Shown here: one piece after another, positions 25,266-33,757 of the stretch | How positions within the stretch are numbered: position 1 is the stretch's first letter | How the letters are laid out: the number at the start of each line of letters is the position of its first letter | From: Corticicoccus populi | GTDB taxonomy: Bacteria > Bacillota > Bacilli > Staphylococcales > Salinicoccaceae | Reading direction: 5' to 3' | Length of the DNA stretch: 64,000 bases | Assembly (NCBI RefSeq): GCF_042686195.1 | Contig: NZ_JBHUOQ010000004.1 | Span: 248,001-312,000, forward strand | Notes under the pieces: generated by a model | What the model was told of the DNA's origin: nothing | What the model saw: only the letters and a program-made list of their open reading frames with translations | Database searches by the model: none | Made by a program: the position numbers and the translations under genes

Positions 25266-26030
25266 TATTTCAGCTTTATCAAAAATAAAGACTGCAGAAA
25301 CAAACATTAAAATACTCGTTAAAACAGTGACAGTCACGGCAGGAGAGACATCCTCCGGCTGAAGACTGCCGTTCAACAATCCTGTACTCCCCCCGAGTAA
25401 ATACTGCGGCATATATTCCGAAAGTCCCGGATGAATGCTTAAAGCAATCATGACCACAACAACAGCAAGTACTGTCATCAACACCGCAATGTAACTGGAT
25501 TTAAAAATCGACGATGCGAACATAATAATACTGATTAAAAATATTCCAAACAGCCATGTCAGACTGAAACTAAGCAGCACATGCGGCACATCATTATCCC
25601 AATAATAAATCGTGTACAGATATGTAATGACTGCACTCATCACATAACCCACTGTCCACACCAGACATGCATAGAAATATTTCACAAATATCACAGTACG
25701 CCGCTTCAACCCTTTTGTGACAAGGTTAATGAGTGTATGACGGGAGATTTCATTAGTCAGCGTACTGCCAAGAACGATAACAAGTATCACAAGTCCCATC
25801 TGATTCAAGTTACTGAAAAACTGCATATATGAATCAACGGCCTGTACTGCCGGAAGTTCAAAATGAACACCGCTGTCTTCCATTACCATCTCCATAATAT
25901 CCGGCATTAATAATGCCGTCAGCGGACTTATTATCCCGAAAATAATCAATACAATCACCAGTGCGGCGGTTTTAAACTGACGGATGGATTCCATCCACTC
26001 TTTCTTAAACATCGCAGTCAGCTGACTCAT
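25263..26030 (-). CDS. ABC-2 type permease (YxlG-like)
   Basis: 255 residues, six hydrophobic segments, with an N-terminal cytoplasmic helix (MSQLTAMFKKEWMESIRQFK) typical of ABC2 permeases. It is the last gene of a four-gene minus-strand operon and overlaps the ATPase stop by 4 nt (GGAGGTGAC ribosome site inside that gene). With the ATPase it likely forms an exporter or immunity transporter, as in the Bacillus sigY-yxlCDEFG cluster (family context). Substrate unknown. Confidence 0.82.
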   Translation of the reverse strand: MSQLTAMFKKEWMESIRQFKTAALVIVLIIFGIISPLTALLMPDIMEMVMEDSGVHFELPAVQAVDSYMQFFSNLNQMGLVILVIVLGSTLTNEISRHTLINLVTKGLKRRTVIFVKYFYACLVWTVGYVMSAVITYLYTIYYWDNDVPHVLLSFSLTWLFGIFLISIIMFASSIFKSSYIAVLMTVLAVVVVMIALSIHPGLSEYMPQYLLGGSTGLLNGSLQPEDVSPAVTVTVLTSILMFVSAVFIFDKAEI

Positions 26031-26908
26031 TTTGTCACCTCCAGATAAACATCCTCAAGTGATTTTTTCTCACGTACAATAGATTCCGGATAAATATTGT
26101 TTTTATGAAGTACTTCATATACTTCCTGTAATGAATGATTAGTGACACGATAGTCTGTATTCTCAATATGCGTCATGTTTAAATGATGACTGAGACAGCT
26201 GAACTCATCCGGATTCAGTCTGATGATAATCCCCTTATCTCCGAAATCATCCGCCTTCAAATTAAATTCCTGAAGAATTTTTCCTTCATGAAGGACGCCC
26301 GCCTGATCGCATATCCGCTCCACATCTGTCAGTACATGTGTGGAGAAAATCACAGTTGTCTCACTTTTAATTTCTTTCAATATATTTAATATTTCCATTC
26401 TGCCGCCTGGATCGAGTGCACTTGTCGGCTCGTCACAAATCAGCAGTTTCGGGCGGTGAATTAACGCCTGGGCGATGCCGAGCCGCTGCTTCATGCCTCT
26501 TGAATATGTTCTGATTTTTGATGTTTCGCCGTTAAGACCGACCAATTTTAACAGTGTTTCAATTCTTTCTGCACGCTCTTGTTTATTTACATCAGTAATT
26601 TCTGCACATAAATTTAAATATTCCCGGGCATTCATATATGGATAAAACTCAGGAACATCCGGCAGGTAGCCGATATGTCTGTTCGTTGCTGTATCTCCGA
26701 ATGTGACCTGTTCCCCTGAGACAAATACTGTCCCTGAATCCTGTTTCAAAAGACCGAGAATCATCTTCATCGTCGTTGTTTTCCCTGTGCCGTTGTTTCC
26801 GATAAAACCGTAAATTGTCCCTTCTTCCACTGACATTGTTAAACCGTCAATGACCTGTTTACCGTGAAACGCCTTTTTGAGTCCGTCAATTTTAAGAATT
26901 TCCATCAC
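26027..26908 (-). CDS. ABC transporter ATP-binding protein (YxlF-like)
   Basis: 293 residues. Walker A is GNNGTGKTT (residues 37-45), the signature is YSRGMKQRL (a variant of LSGGQ), and Walker B is LLICDEPTSALDP. The C-terminal ~75 residues are the extension common in BcrA-type drug or bacteriocin export ATPases. The start ATG overlaps the YxlE-like stop, so translation is coupled. It powers the permease encoded next. Confidence 0.92.
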   Translation of the reverse strand: MMEILKIDGLKKAFHGKQVIDGLTMSVEEGTIYGFIGNNGTGKTTTMKMILGLLKQDSGTVFVSGEQVTFGDTATNRHIGYLPDVPEFYPYMNAREYLNLCAEITDVNKQERAERIETLLKLVGLNGETSKIRTYSRGMKQRLGIAQALIHRPKLLICDEPTSALDPGGRMEILNILKEIKSETTVIFSTHVLTDVERICDQAGVLHEGKILQEFNLKADDFGDKGIIIRLNPDEFSCLSHHLNMTHIENTDYRVTNHSLQEVYEVLHKNNIYPESIVREKKSLEDVYLEVTK

Positions 26909-27105
26909 TACCGACGCTCCAGTACAAAATAAATAATCGGTCCGACAAGGTTAAAAACAATGACGATGAGGACCCATACCCACCTGTTAAGATACTTAAA
27001 TGTCTGCTGCCTGAAAATCATGACAAGCGCTGTAATCATTAAGACCGACTGCAGAATAATTAATGGGATGAGAAAAGGCAGCAGTTCTCTGAGTTCAATG
27101 TCCAT
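26908..27105 (-). CDS. PLDc_N-domain small membrane protein (YxlE-like)
   Basis: 65 residues, two hydrophobic helices with a Trp-rich second one (YLNRWVWVLIVIVFNLVGPI). It matches the phospholipase-D nuclease N-terminal (PLDc_N) family, including the final Gly-Pro-Ile-Ile-Tyr-Phe. It starts 1 nt after the regulator stop. YxlE in Bacillus is a negative regulator in the sigY operon; a similar modulatory role here is inference. Confidence 0.8.
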   Translation of the reverse strand: MDIELRELLPFLIPLIILQSVLMITALVMIFRQQTFKYLNRWVWVLIVIVFNLVGPIIYFVLERR

Positions 27106-27106
27106 A

Positions 27107-28201
27107 TCATTTCTCCTCCAATGTTGTTTTTAAAGTGTGTACAATATTTTTAAATGCGATATCTTCTTTGTAATCTCTAAATACTTCATTATCAGTCACT
27201 GAATGTATCAGCTGTTTTTTGGCATTCATTAAGCTCACCGGTGCATTATTTCCGATATCAAGATTATTCAGCCAGTCGTCGATATCCGAAAAAAATTCAT
27301 CTCCATGTAAATAATACGCATCCGCCAGATGTTTCACACACTCGAGAAATTCATTCAGGTAGAAAAGACACCTTTCCTTATCGCCGCTCATCTTCATCGC
27401 AGCGACCAGATAGAAATTCAATGTCGAGCTTGGATGGAGCGCCTTCAATTTAAACGCTTCATCCAGGGCAGTTCCGCGTTCTATCACCGCCTCGAGATCA
27501 TTATACAAGTCAGAATACATCATCATTGTCATATCACTCATGATAAATACCATGGACTCGTAAACTTCTGCCTGCAGCACTTCCTTTGCCTTACCCGGCA
27601 CGCCGGTCATCAAATATGATTGTGCAAGCACACTGTTAATCGGCATCCGCGGCTCTGTATAATCTTTCAGGAGAGGGATGACTTCTCCCGGCTGCCCGTG
27701 TGTAATCAGCATAGCCGCACGGTAAAACATCATCTGTTCTTTCAGCTTCGCAGAATCTGTATGTGTCATCACTCTGTCAATGAACGTCTCCGTCAATTCA
27801 AGTGTTTCTTCCGGTGTTTCAGCAAGATTCACATGGTTTACCAGTAAGTTAATCAGTGTTGCTAAAAAAGGATAACAGTTATAGTAACGTTTGCCGTAAC
27901 GCTTTACTTCCTGAAGCACATCATCATAATTTTCACGGCTGAACGAAGCCGAAAGAGAATGAAAAATTGTTTTAATCTGTTCTTTAGAAAGATCAGGTGA
28001 AAACCCAATCAGTTCATCCACAGATATATCAAACAGCACTGCCATCTCACCGACGTACTGAATGTCCGGCACAGAATGTCCCTGCTCCCATTTTGATACA
28101 GCAGCCTTGCTGATATTCAAAAATTCCGCCAGGTTCTGCTGCGTAAAATTCAAACGCTTTCTGTTCTCCAAAATATTTTCCCTGATATTCATCTGGTTCA
28201 T
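27107..28201 (-). CDS. XRE-family regulator with helical repeat C-terminal domain
   Basis: 364 residues from ATG 28201 with GAGGTGAT 5 nt upstream. Residues 7-60 form an XRE helix-turn-helix (LNFTQQNLAEFLNISKAAVS, then KWEQGHSVPD). The rest is a long helical, TPR-like domain of roughly 300 residues, resembling Rgg-like or other peptide-sensing regulators. It is first in the XRE-YxlE-ABC operon and probably controls it; a peptide or antimicrobial signal is plausible but unproven. Confidence 0.8.
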   Translation of the reverse strand: MNQMNIRENILENRKRLNFTQQNLAEFLNISKAAVSKWEQGHSVPDIQYVGEMAVLFDISVDELIGFSPDLSKEQIKTIFHSLSASFSRENYDDVLQEVKRYGKRYYNCYPFLATLINLLVNHVNLAETPEETLELTETFIDRVMTHTDSAKLKEQMMFYRAAMLITHGQPGEVIPLLKDYTEPRMPINSVLAQSYLMTGVPGKAKEVLQAEVYESMVFIMSDMTMMMYSDLYNDLEAVIERGTALDEAFKLKALHPSSTLNFYLVAAMKMSGDKERCLFYLNEFLECVKHLADAYYLHGDEFFSDIDDWLNNLDIGNNAPVSLMNAKKQLIHSVTDNEVFRDYKEDIAFKNIVHTLKTTLEEK

Positions 28202-28238
28202 CGATATCACCTCACTTCAATTTTATATCATCATTCCT

Positions 28239-28300
28239 AAATAATGTATCTCCTATATATCAACATTCATAGAATAAATCAACTTATAGTTGACTATAAG
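28239..28300 (-). promoter_or_regulatory. Promoter and palindrome of the XRE-ABC operon
   Basis: On the minus strand -35 TTGATT, 17 nt, -10 TATATA. A perfect dyad, CTTATAGT (28283-28290) and ACTATAAG (28293-28300), abuts the -35. This position suits an activator or the XRE protein itself. Confidence 0.5.
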
Positions 28301-28309
28301 GAAAATAAA

Positions 28310-28336
28310 AGCCCCGAATAACCCATTCGAGGCAAT
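28310..28336 (-). terminator. Terminator of the EctB-ATP-grasp operon
   Basis: GCCTCGAAT (minus) pairs with ATTCGGGGC, then TTTTATTTT. Confidence 0.85.
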
Positions 28337-28340
28337 ACTT

Positions 28341-29591
28341 TTATTCAATTTGGTACGTCAGCTTCTCCTCAAGCCGGGCGATGGTTCGTTTTATTCCTTC
28401 AAAATTTTCACCCTTCAAAACAGCTGTCGCAAGATAACAGGTTTCAAAATCCTTCGGAGGCAGTGTAATCTCATCGTTAATATTTCCTAACGGCACCAGC
28501 ACAATAATATCCTCATCTTCAATCACATCATCCAAACCTCGTAAATCCTTTACTGTACCTGCTTTTTCAGCCAGCACTTCATAATGACAGACACTCTGGG
28601 TGCTGATTTTATCGAATTCCGGCCAGCTGTCTTTGATGTTCTGTCCAGTCGCGACTTTAATGATAAATTCCAAATAAGATACACCTGCGGCATGTTCAAT
28701 CACATGTGTGGCGATAAACCCGCCGCCCGGACGACCTGCGACTTCAATGATTTTAAAACCGTCCGGGGTCAATCGTCCTTCCAGGTGAAAGGCACAATGA
28801 TTAAACCCGAGTGCTTTAACTGTTGTTTCCACCGTCTCCTTAATATGTTCTATGGTGCTGCTGTCTTCTTCAGACGGAAAAACCTCAAGGTAATCCAGTG
28901 AATAATCATCTGTCACAAGATTATCCGCGGCACCGGTAATATACACCGTATCATTCTGGATTACACCGTCGACAGATATCTCAGCACCCTCCAGATATTC
29001 TTCATACACATATTCGTCCGGGTAGTACGTATAAATTTTATCGTGTTCCGGAGACGCCGTTTCAACCATTTCCGCGTACAGGTGCTGAATATCTGTATCC
29101 ATATCCACTTTAAAGATTCCTTTACTTCCGGCACCGCCGACTGGTTTGAAAATACCCGGCCGTCCGACTGTTTCAACTGCCTGCTTTAAATCATCCAGCG
29201 TACGGACTCTTTTGTATTTCGGGGAAATATCCGGCAGATCTTTTAATGCTTCCCGCATTAAATACTTATTTCTCGCTTTTTTTGATGCGTCCACACTGAT
29301 TCCGGGAAGATTTAAAGCTTCCGCGATTTTCGCAGTCAGTTCCACATCTTTATCCGTCCATGTCATTACACCCGTGACACAATGTCCTCCGGCGTATTCC
29401 ACTGCTTTCTTAAGTGAAGTGTCCATATCATAGGTGTCGGCGATAATCAGGTCATCAATCATGCCGGGGTCAAGCCCTGGATCTTCATCTGCGATTACCG
29501 CCACTCTGTATCCGAGTTGTTTCGCAGCATAAATCGGACGGACCCGTTCAACTTTATAGGGTCTGATATTAACAAAAAGTACCGTTTCCAA
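28341..29591 (-). CDS. ATP-grasp domain carboxylate-amine ligase
   Basis: 416 residues from TTG 29591, which has AAGGGGGAG at proper spacing; a GTG at 29612 precedes the ribosome site. The pre-ATP-grasp domain (ETVLFVNIRPYK) is followed by the ATP-grasp loop KPVGGAGSKGI near residue 160 and the metal-binding EVAGRPGGGFI block near residue 295. Such enzymes join a carboxylate to an amine via an acylphosphate. It lies 29 nt after an EctB-type transaminase, so 2,4-diaminobutyrate is a candidate substrate (inference). Product unknown. Confidence 0.82.
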   Translation of the reverse strand: METVLFVNIRPYKVERVRPIYAAKQLGYRVAVIADEDPGLDPGMIDDLIIADTYDMDTSLKKAVEYAGGHCVTGVMTWTDKDVELTAKIAEALNLPGISVDASKKARNKYLMREALKDLPDISPKYKRVRTLDDLKQAVETVGRPGIFKPVGGAGSKGIFKVDMDTDIQHLYAEMVETASPEHDKIYTYYPDEYVYEEYLEGAEISVDGVIQNDTVYITGAADNLVTDDYSLDYLEVFPSEEDSSTIEHIKETVETTVKALGFNHCAFHLEGRLTPDGFKIIEVAGRPGGGFIATHVIEHAAGVSYLEFIIKVATGQNIKDSWPEFDKISTQSVCHYEVLAEKAGTVKDLRGLDDVIEDEDIIVLVPLGNINDEITLPPKDFETCYLATAVLKGENFEGIKRTIARLEEKLTYQIE

Positions 29592-29620
29592 ACATCTCTC
29601 CCCCTTATTCACTACATTTT

Positions 29621-30892
29621 TTAAAGGACATTCTGTATACTTTTCTCCAAAATTTCAAATCCTTCAGCGAGACCGGCTTTATCAATGATTAACGGCGGCA
29701 GAAATTTAACCACCTCATCCGCCGGACCGGAAGTTTCCACAATCAGACCGTTCCTGAAAGCTTCTGCACAAATTTCCGATGCCAGATTTTCTTTACCGAC
29801 TGCGATTCCCTGCATTAAACCTCTGCCCCTTGGTGATCCCTGCAGACCCGGGTAAGTCCGAATCAGACGTTCAATTTCTTTAGCCATATATGCTGCTTTT
29901 TCATTCACACTGTTTTCAAAATCACTGTTCTTCCAGTATCTGAATGCTTCTACAGCTGCGATAAATGCCATATTATTGCCTCTGAATGTGCCATTGTGTT
30001 CGCCGGGTGCCCATTGGTCGTATTCCGGCTTAATCAGTGTCACCGCCATCGGCAGACCGAAACCGCCGATGGATTTAGACAGACAGATAATATCCGGTTC
30101 AATCCCTGCCGGTTCAAAACTGAAAAATGTACCTGTCCGTCCATTGCCCGCCTGTATATCATCTACAATCAGCAAAATATCATACTTTTTGCAGAGTGCA
30201 TGGATTTTCTTCAGCCAGTCCATGCTTGCTGCATTGATACCGCCTTCTCCCTGCACAGTTTCGAGTATTACAGCTGCCGGCAGGTCTACACCGCTGCCGT
30301 TATCCGCGAGATAACGTTCCATATAATCCGCAGTATCCACACCCTCAATGTAATGATCGAACGGCATAAATACTGTATCAGCAAGCGGAACACCTGCCCC
30401 CCGCCGCTTAAATATATTACCGGTCACAGAAAGAGAACCCAGTGTCATTCCGTGGAAGGCATTTGTAAAACTGATGATTGTATCACGTCCGGTGACTTTT
30501 CTCGCAATCTTCAACGCACTTTCCACACTATTCGTACCGGTCGGCCCTGGAAACATCACCTTATAACTCAAATTTCTCGGTTTCAGTATAATATCATTAA
30601 ATGCTTCAAGAAAATCCTTTCTCGGATTTGTTCCCATATCAAGGCTGTGGATGATGCCGTCATTCTTAATATACTCAATTAATTTCTCCTGCATCCGGTC
30701 ATCATTATGCCCGTAGTTTAGTGTTCCTGCACCTGCAAAAAAGTCGATGTATTCCCTGCCTTCTGTATCGCGGATTTTATATCCTTTGGCACTTTCAAAA
30801 ACTGCCGGCCAGCCTCTGCTGTAACTCCGCACTTCTGACTCCAATGTTTCGAATACTTCCATATTTGAATTTTTTGGAATGTCATTTCCCAT
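29621..30892 (-). CDS. Diaminobutyrate-2-oxoglutarate transaminase (EctB-like), orphan
   Basis: 423 residues from ATG 30892, 9 nt after AAAGG. It is a class III PLP aminotransferase; the PLP lysine lies in CLSKSIGGFGLPMA. Strong EctB features: LESEVRSYSRGWP at the N terminus, YIDFFAGAGTLNYGHN, GPTGTNSVESALKIARKVTG and AFHGMTLGSLSVTGN. The reaction makes 2,4-diaminobutyrate from aspartate semialdehyde and glutamate. EctA and EctC are absent here; the partner is an ATP-grasp ligase, so the pathway is probably not ectoine. Confidence 0.88.
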   Translation of the reverse strand: MGNDIPKNSNMEVFETLESEVRSYSRGWPAVFESAKGYKIRDTEGREYIDFFAGAGTLNYGHNDDRMQEKLIEYIKNDGIIHSLDMGTNPRKDFLEAFNDIILKPRNLSYKVMFPGPTGTNSVESALKIARKVTGRDTIISFTNAFHGMTLGSLSVTGNIFKRRGAGVPLADTVFMPFDHYIEGVDTADYMERYLADNGSGVDLPAAVILETVQGEGGINAASMDWLKKIHALCKKYDILLIVDDIQAGNGRTGTFFSFEPAGIEPDIICLSKSIGGFGLPMAVTLIKPEYDQWAPGEHNGTFRGNNMAFIAAVEAFRYWKNSDFENSVNEKAAYMAKEIERLIRTYPGLQGSPRGRGLMQGIAVGKENLASEICAEAFRNGLIVETSGPADEVVKFLPPLIIDKAGLAEGFEILEKSIQNVL

Positions 30893-31228
30893 GGTAACCA
30901 TCCTTTTATGATTTAATAATTTCATTTTACATTCTAAAGTGTACTTAAGCGCAAGTATTTAGACTTATTAAAACATTCATATATTTCATATAAGTGAATT
31001 CATTACTGTATTTTTCGAGGCGTTATAACACCGTACATAAACTATGAAAAAGATTCTGAAAAACATTGTTATTAAAGCATCAAACTAAAATAACGCCCGG
31101 CGTTATAAAGACTGATAGAGATGTACTTAAATATCAGAAACAGTTGAATTTATCTGATTAAATATTTATGCTAATAGTAATCATTAATTATATTATATGT
31201 AAATAATATACATCAGGAGGTATGTTTC
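30893..31228. other. Divergent control region between EctB and exporter genes
   Basis: 336 nt. It holds two related motifs: GGCGTTATAACACC (31019-31032) and the perfect dyad ATAACGCC-C-GGCGTTAT (31090-31106). A promoter for the exporter is likely at TTGAAT (31144-31149), 17 nt, TATGCT (31167-31172). A weak Fur-box-like stretch (14 of 19 to the classical consensus) lies at 31170-31188. Confidence 0.5.
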
Positions 31229-31711
31229 ATGTCGTTTTTGGATATCATAAGGGAACTTGTTATTGTTGCATTATCTGCAGCAGTACCGTTTATAGAATAT
31301 ATGCTTGCGGTGCCGGGCGGTATTCTTTTGGGTCTGCCGGTGATTCCGACAATCATTGCAGCTTTTATCGGAAATACACTGACTGTCGGCTTATTGATTA
31401 TATTCGTAGATAAAGTCAGTGCCTGGATTAAAAACTTCCGGGAAAAGCGGATGAGCACTCAGGAACTGGAAAATAAACAGAAGCAAAAGAAGAGGAGTAC
31501 CGATGACAGATTAAGAGGATACTTTGAGAAATACGGGGTTCCGGGCCTGAGTTTTTTAGGTGTCGGTCTTTTAAGCAGTCATCTGACAGCACTGATTGCA
31601 TGCACATTTGACATTAAACGTTCGTATTTGATGTTTTGGATGGCTGTAAGTATCGCAGCATGGTCCGGTATCTTCGGTTTACTGTTTAATTTTATCGGTC
31701 CGGTCTTTTAG
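31229..31711 (+). CDS. Small multidrug export family protein (COG2426)
   Basis: 160 residues. An N-terminal helix pair contains PFIEYMLAVPGGILLGLPVI, then a charged cytoplasmic loop (residues 70-97, many Lys/Glu), then two more helices (GVPGLSFLGVGLLSSHLTAL and a Trp-rich last helix). This fits the 'small multi-drug export protein' family. Its substrate and exporter role are not proven. It has an AGGAGG ribosome site and precedes an SDR by 40 nt, likely the same operon. Confidence 0.78.
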   Translation: MSFLDIIRELVIVALSAAVPFIEYMLAVPGGILLGLPVIPTIIAAFIGNTLTVGLLIIFVDKVSAWIKNFREKRMSTQELENKQKQKKRSTDDRLRGYFEKYGVPGLSFLGVGLLSSHLTALIACTFDIKRSYLMFWMAVSIAAWSGIFGLLFNFIGPVF

Positions 31712-31751
31712 AAGAGCGTATTTAAACTAAACGTATAACGGGGGAATAACA

Positions 31752-32495
31752 ATGGCAGACAGAAAAAGATTTGAAGGAAGAGTGGCATTAGTCACAGGCG
31801 GAAGAACGGGAATCGGCAGAGCAGCTGCCCGCCGTCTTCTCAGTGAAGGTGCTGAAGTGATTACAGTACAGCGCAGTGAAGATTCCGAATTTGAATGTAT
31901 TCAGGCTGATTTCTCACAGCCTGGAGCAGCTGAAATGGTCATCAATGAAGTCATTCAGCGTACCGGCAGACTTGATATATTGATAAATAACGCCGGAATG
32001 ATGACAGAATCGGGAATCGAAAGTATGAGTGTTTCAGATTGGGAAAAAAATATCAGTGTTAATTTAACCACACCATTTCTTCTCATCCGTGCGGCACTCC
32101 CGCACTTAAGAAAGACAGGCGGCTGCATTGTAAATACAGGATCCATTGAAGGAATCTCACCCAATCCGATGCATGCTGCCTACAGTGCAACGAAAGCAGG
32201 GCTTCATGGATTGACCCGCTCTGTTGCAGTGGATCACGGACACGAGGGGATACGGTGTAACGCTGTTGCACCGGGATGGATTGATACTGAACTGAATGTT
32301 AATATGATTGATAATCTTCCGAATGCGGATACTTTTAAAGATGACATCAAGAAGATTCATCCTATTCGAAGAACAGGGACACCTGAGGAGGCTGCGGCAC
32401 TCATTTGTTTCCTTGCATCTGATGATGCGTCTTTTATTACCGGTCAGGTTTACACTGTTGACGGAGGCAGAATGACACAGCTGAGCATGCCATAG
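31752..32495 (+). CDS. SDR-family oxidoreductase (FabG-like)
   Basis: 247 residues. The NAD(P) motif is TGGRTGIG (residues 15-22), NNAG is present (INNAGMM), and the catalytic set is Ser (NTGSIEG), Tyr-x3-Lys (YSATK). The C-terminal DGG motif is intact. It lies after the exporter, with a GGGG ribosome site, and is followed by a strong terminator. Substrate unknown; it could modify the metabolite made by the neighbouring EctB/ATP-grasp pair (speculative). Confidence 0.86.
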   Translation: MADRKRFEGRVALVTGGRTGIGRAAARRLLSEGAEVITVQRSEDSEFECIQADFSQPGAAEMVINEVIQRTGRLDILINNAGMMTESGIESMSVSDWEKNISVNLTTPFLLIRAALPHLRKTGGCIVNTGSIEGISPNPMHAAYSATKAGLHGLTRSVAVDHGHEGIRCNAVAPGWIDTELNVNMIDNLPNADTFKDDIKKIHPIRRTGTPEEAAALICFLASDDASFITGQVYTVDGGRMTQLSMP

Positions 32496-32517
32496 AACAC
32501 ATAAACTTATAACTCAC

Positions 32518-32547
32518 AAAAAAAGCGGCGCTGGTGCCGCTTTTTTA
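32518..32547 (+). terminator. Terminator after the SDR gene
   Basis: AAAAAAAGCGGC pairs with GCCGCTTTTTT; it isolates the exporter-SDR unit from the Fur operon. Confidence 0.9.
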
Positions 32548-32582
32548 TTATGTATATCTTTATTTAAAAGCAAAAATATATG

Positions 32583-32633
32583 TTGACTTTCTGATTCTTT
32601 CGCCATAATATGAGATTGATAATCATTATCAAT
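32583..32633 (+). promoter_or_regulatory. Fur-controlled promoter of the iron uptake operon
   Basis: -35 TTGACT (32583-32588), 17 nt, -10 TAATAT (32606-32611), and immediately downstream a perfect 19-bp Fur box, ATTGATAATCATTATCAAT (32615-32633). Repression by Fe-Fur is expected. Confidence 0.88.
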
Positions 32634-32651
32634 TATATGAGGAGTGAATCC

Positions 32652-33704
32652 ATGACAAAAGATATATATGACATTACTATTATCGGTTCAGGACCTGCGG
32701 GCTTATTTTCTGCATTTTACGCCGGGCTCAGGGAAATGAAGACGAAAATACTCGAAGGTAATCCAGAACTCGGCGGCAAAGTGAAAGTGTACCCCCAGAA
32801 GATGGTTTGGGATGTCGGCGGTGTAAAACCGGTGACCGGACAGCAGCTGATTGATGATTCCATCGAACAGGCTCTGACTTTTGATCCCGCTGTAGAACTC
32901 AATACGATTGTTACCGGAATTTCGAAAGATGATGACGGTATTTTCAACATACATACTGAGTCTAAAACTGTGCATTATTCCAGAACAGTCATTGTCGCAA
33001 TCGGCGGCAGTGGTATTATCAGCCATCAAAAAATCGATGTGCCGAGTGCAGAATCATATGAAGGAAAGGGACTGCACTATACTGTCTTTGATGTTAAGGA
33101 TTTTGATAATAAGGATGTGCTTGTTTCCGGCGGCGGTCCAACAGCAGTCGACTGGGGTAATGACCTTGCACCAAATGCCAGAAGTCTGACATTAATCTAC
33201 CGCGGTGACAAAGTGAGGGCACTTGAGGCGGATATTACCCGCATGCAAAATAATGGTGTCCGGATGATTACAAATACTGAAATTGTTGATTTCAACGGTC
33301 ACAATGAAGTGTCCTCCGTTAAACTCTATAACAATAAAACCGGAGAGCATTATGAACAGGAATATGATGCGGTATTAATCAACCACGGCTATAACAAAGA
33401 TAATCTCCTGTTTAAAGAAAATAAGATTGATATCGAACTGGTAGATAACTTCTATATCCCGGCCTCATCTACGGGCGAAACAAAAGTGGAGGGCGTATAC
33501 GCAGCTGGAGACTGTGTCAAATACCCTGGGAAAGTCCATCTGATTGCGGGTGCCTACCAGGATGCTGTGAATGCCGTCAACAATGCAAAGCTGTTCATTC
33601 AGCCTGATGCACATAAAACTGCTGAAGTATCTTCACATAACCATATTCTCGATGAGAAAAATATGAAGTACATGTACAGCGAGGAAACTTTGAAGAATCA
33701 ATAA
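32652..33704 (+). CDS. FAD/NAD(P)H oxidoreductase (YumC/IruO-like ferredoxin reductase)
   Basis: 350 residues from ATG 32652 with GAGGAGTG upstream. The FAD motif is GSGPAG (residues 12-17), the NADPH motif is VSGGGPTAVDWG, and the C-terminal FAD motif is VYAAGDC. There is no CxxC redox pair, so it is not a thioredoxin reductase but the ferredoxin/flavodoxin-NADP reductase type 2 group. Heading a Fur-regulated siderophore operon, it may reduce ferric siderophores, as IruO does in Staphylococcus aureus (inference). Confidence 0.85.
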   Translation: MTKDIYDITIIGSGPAGLFSAFYAGLREMKTKILEGNPELGGKVKVYPQKMVWDVGGVKPVTGQQLIDDSIEQALTFDPAVELNTIVTGISKDDDGIFNIHTESKTVHYSRTVIVAIGGSGIISHQKIDVPSAESYEGKGLHYTVFDVKDFDNKDVLVSGGGPTAVDWGNDLAPNARSLTLIYRGDKVRALEADITRMQNNGVRMITNTEIVDFNGHNEVSSVKLYNNKTGEHYEQEYDAVLINHGYNKDNLLFKENKIDIELVDNFYIPASSTGETKVEGVYAAGDCVKYPGKVHLIAGAYQDAVNAVNNAKLFIQPDAHKTAEVSSHNHILDEKNMKYMYSEETLKNQ

Positions 33705-33757
33705 TTACTGTTTCAAAAATTTTAAAATTAAATAATAAAAAATAAGGACTGATATAT

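Noticed and set aside
29996..30682. 228-codon plus-strand ORF inside the EctB-like gene
   Set aside because: Antisense to a gene with a clear PLP lysine and family motifs; no recognisable protein of its own.
29621..30892. Ectoine biosynthesis cluster
   Set aside because: Only the EctB-like step is present; no EctA or EctC gene lies in the window, and the operon partner is an ATP-grasp enzyme.
32652..33704. Thioredoxin reductase
   Set aside because: FAD and NADPH motifs are present but no CxxC redox pair was found; the type 2 ferredoxin reductase group fits better.
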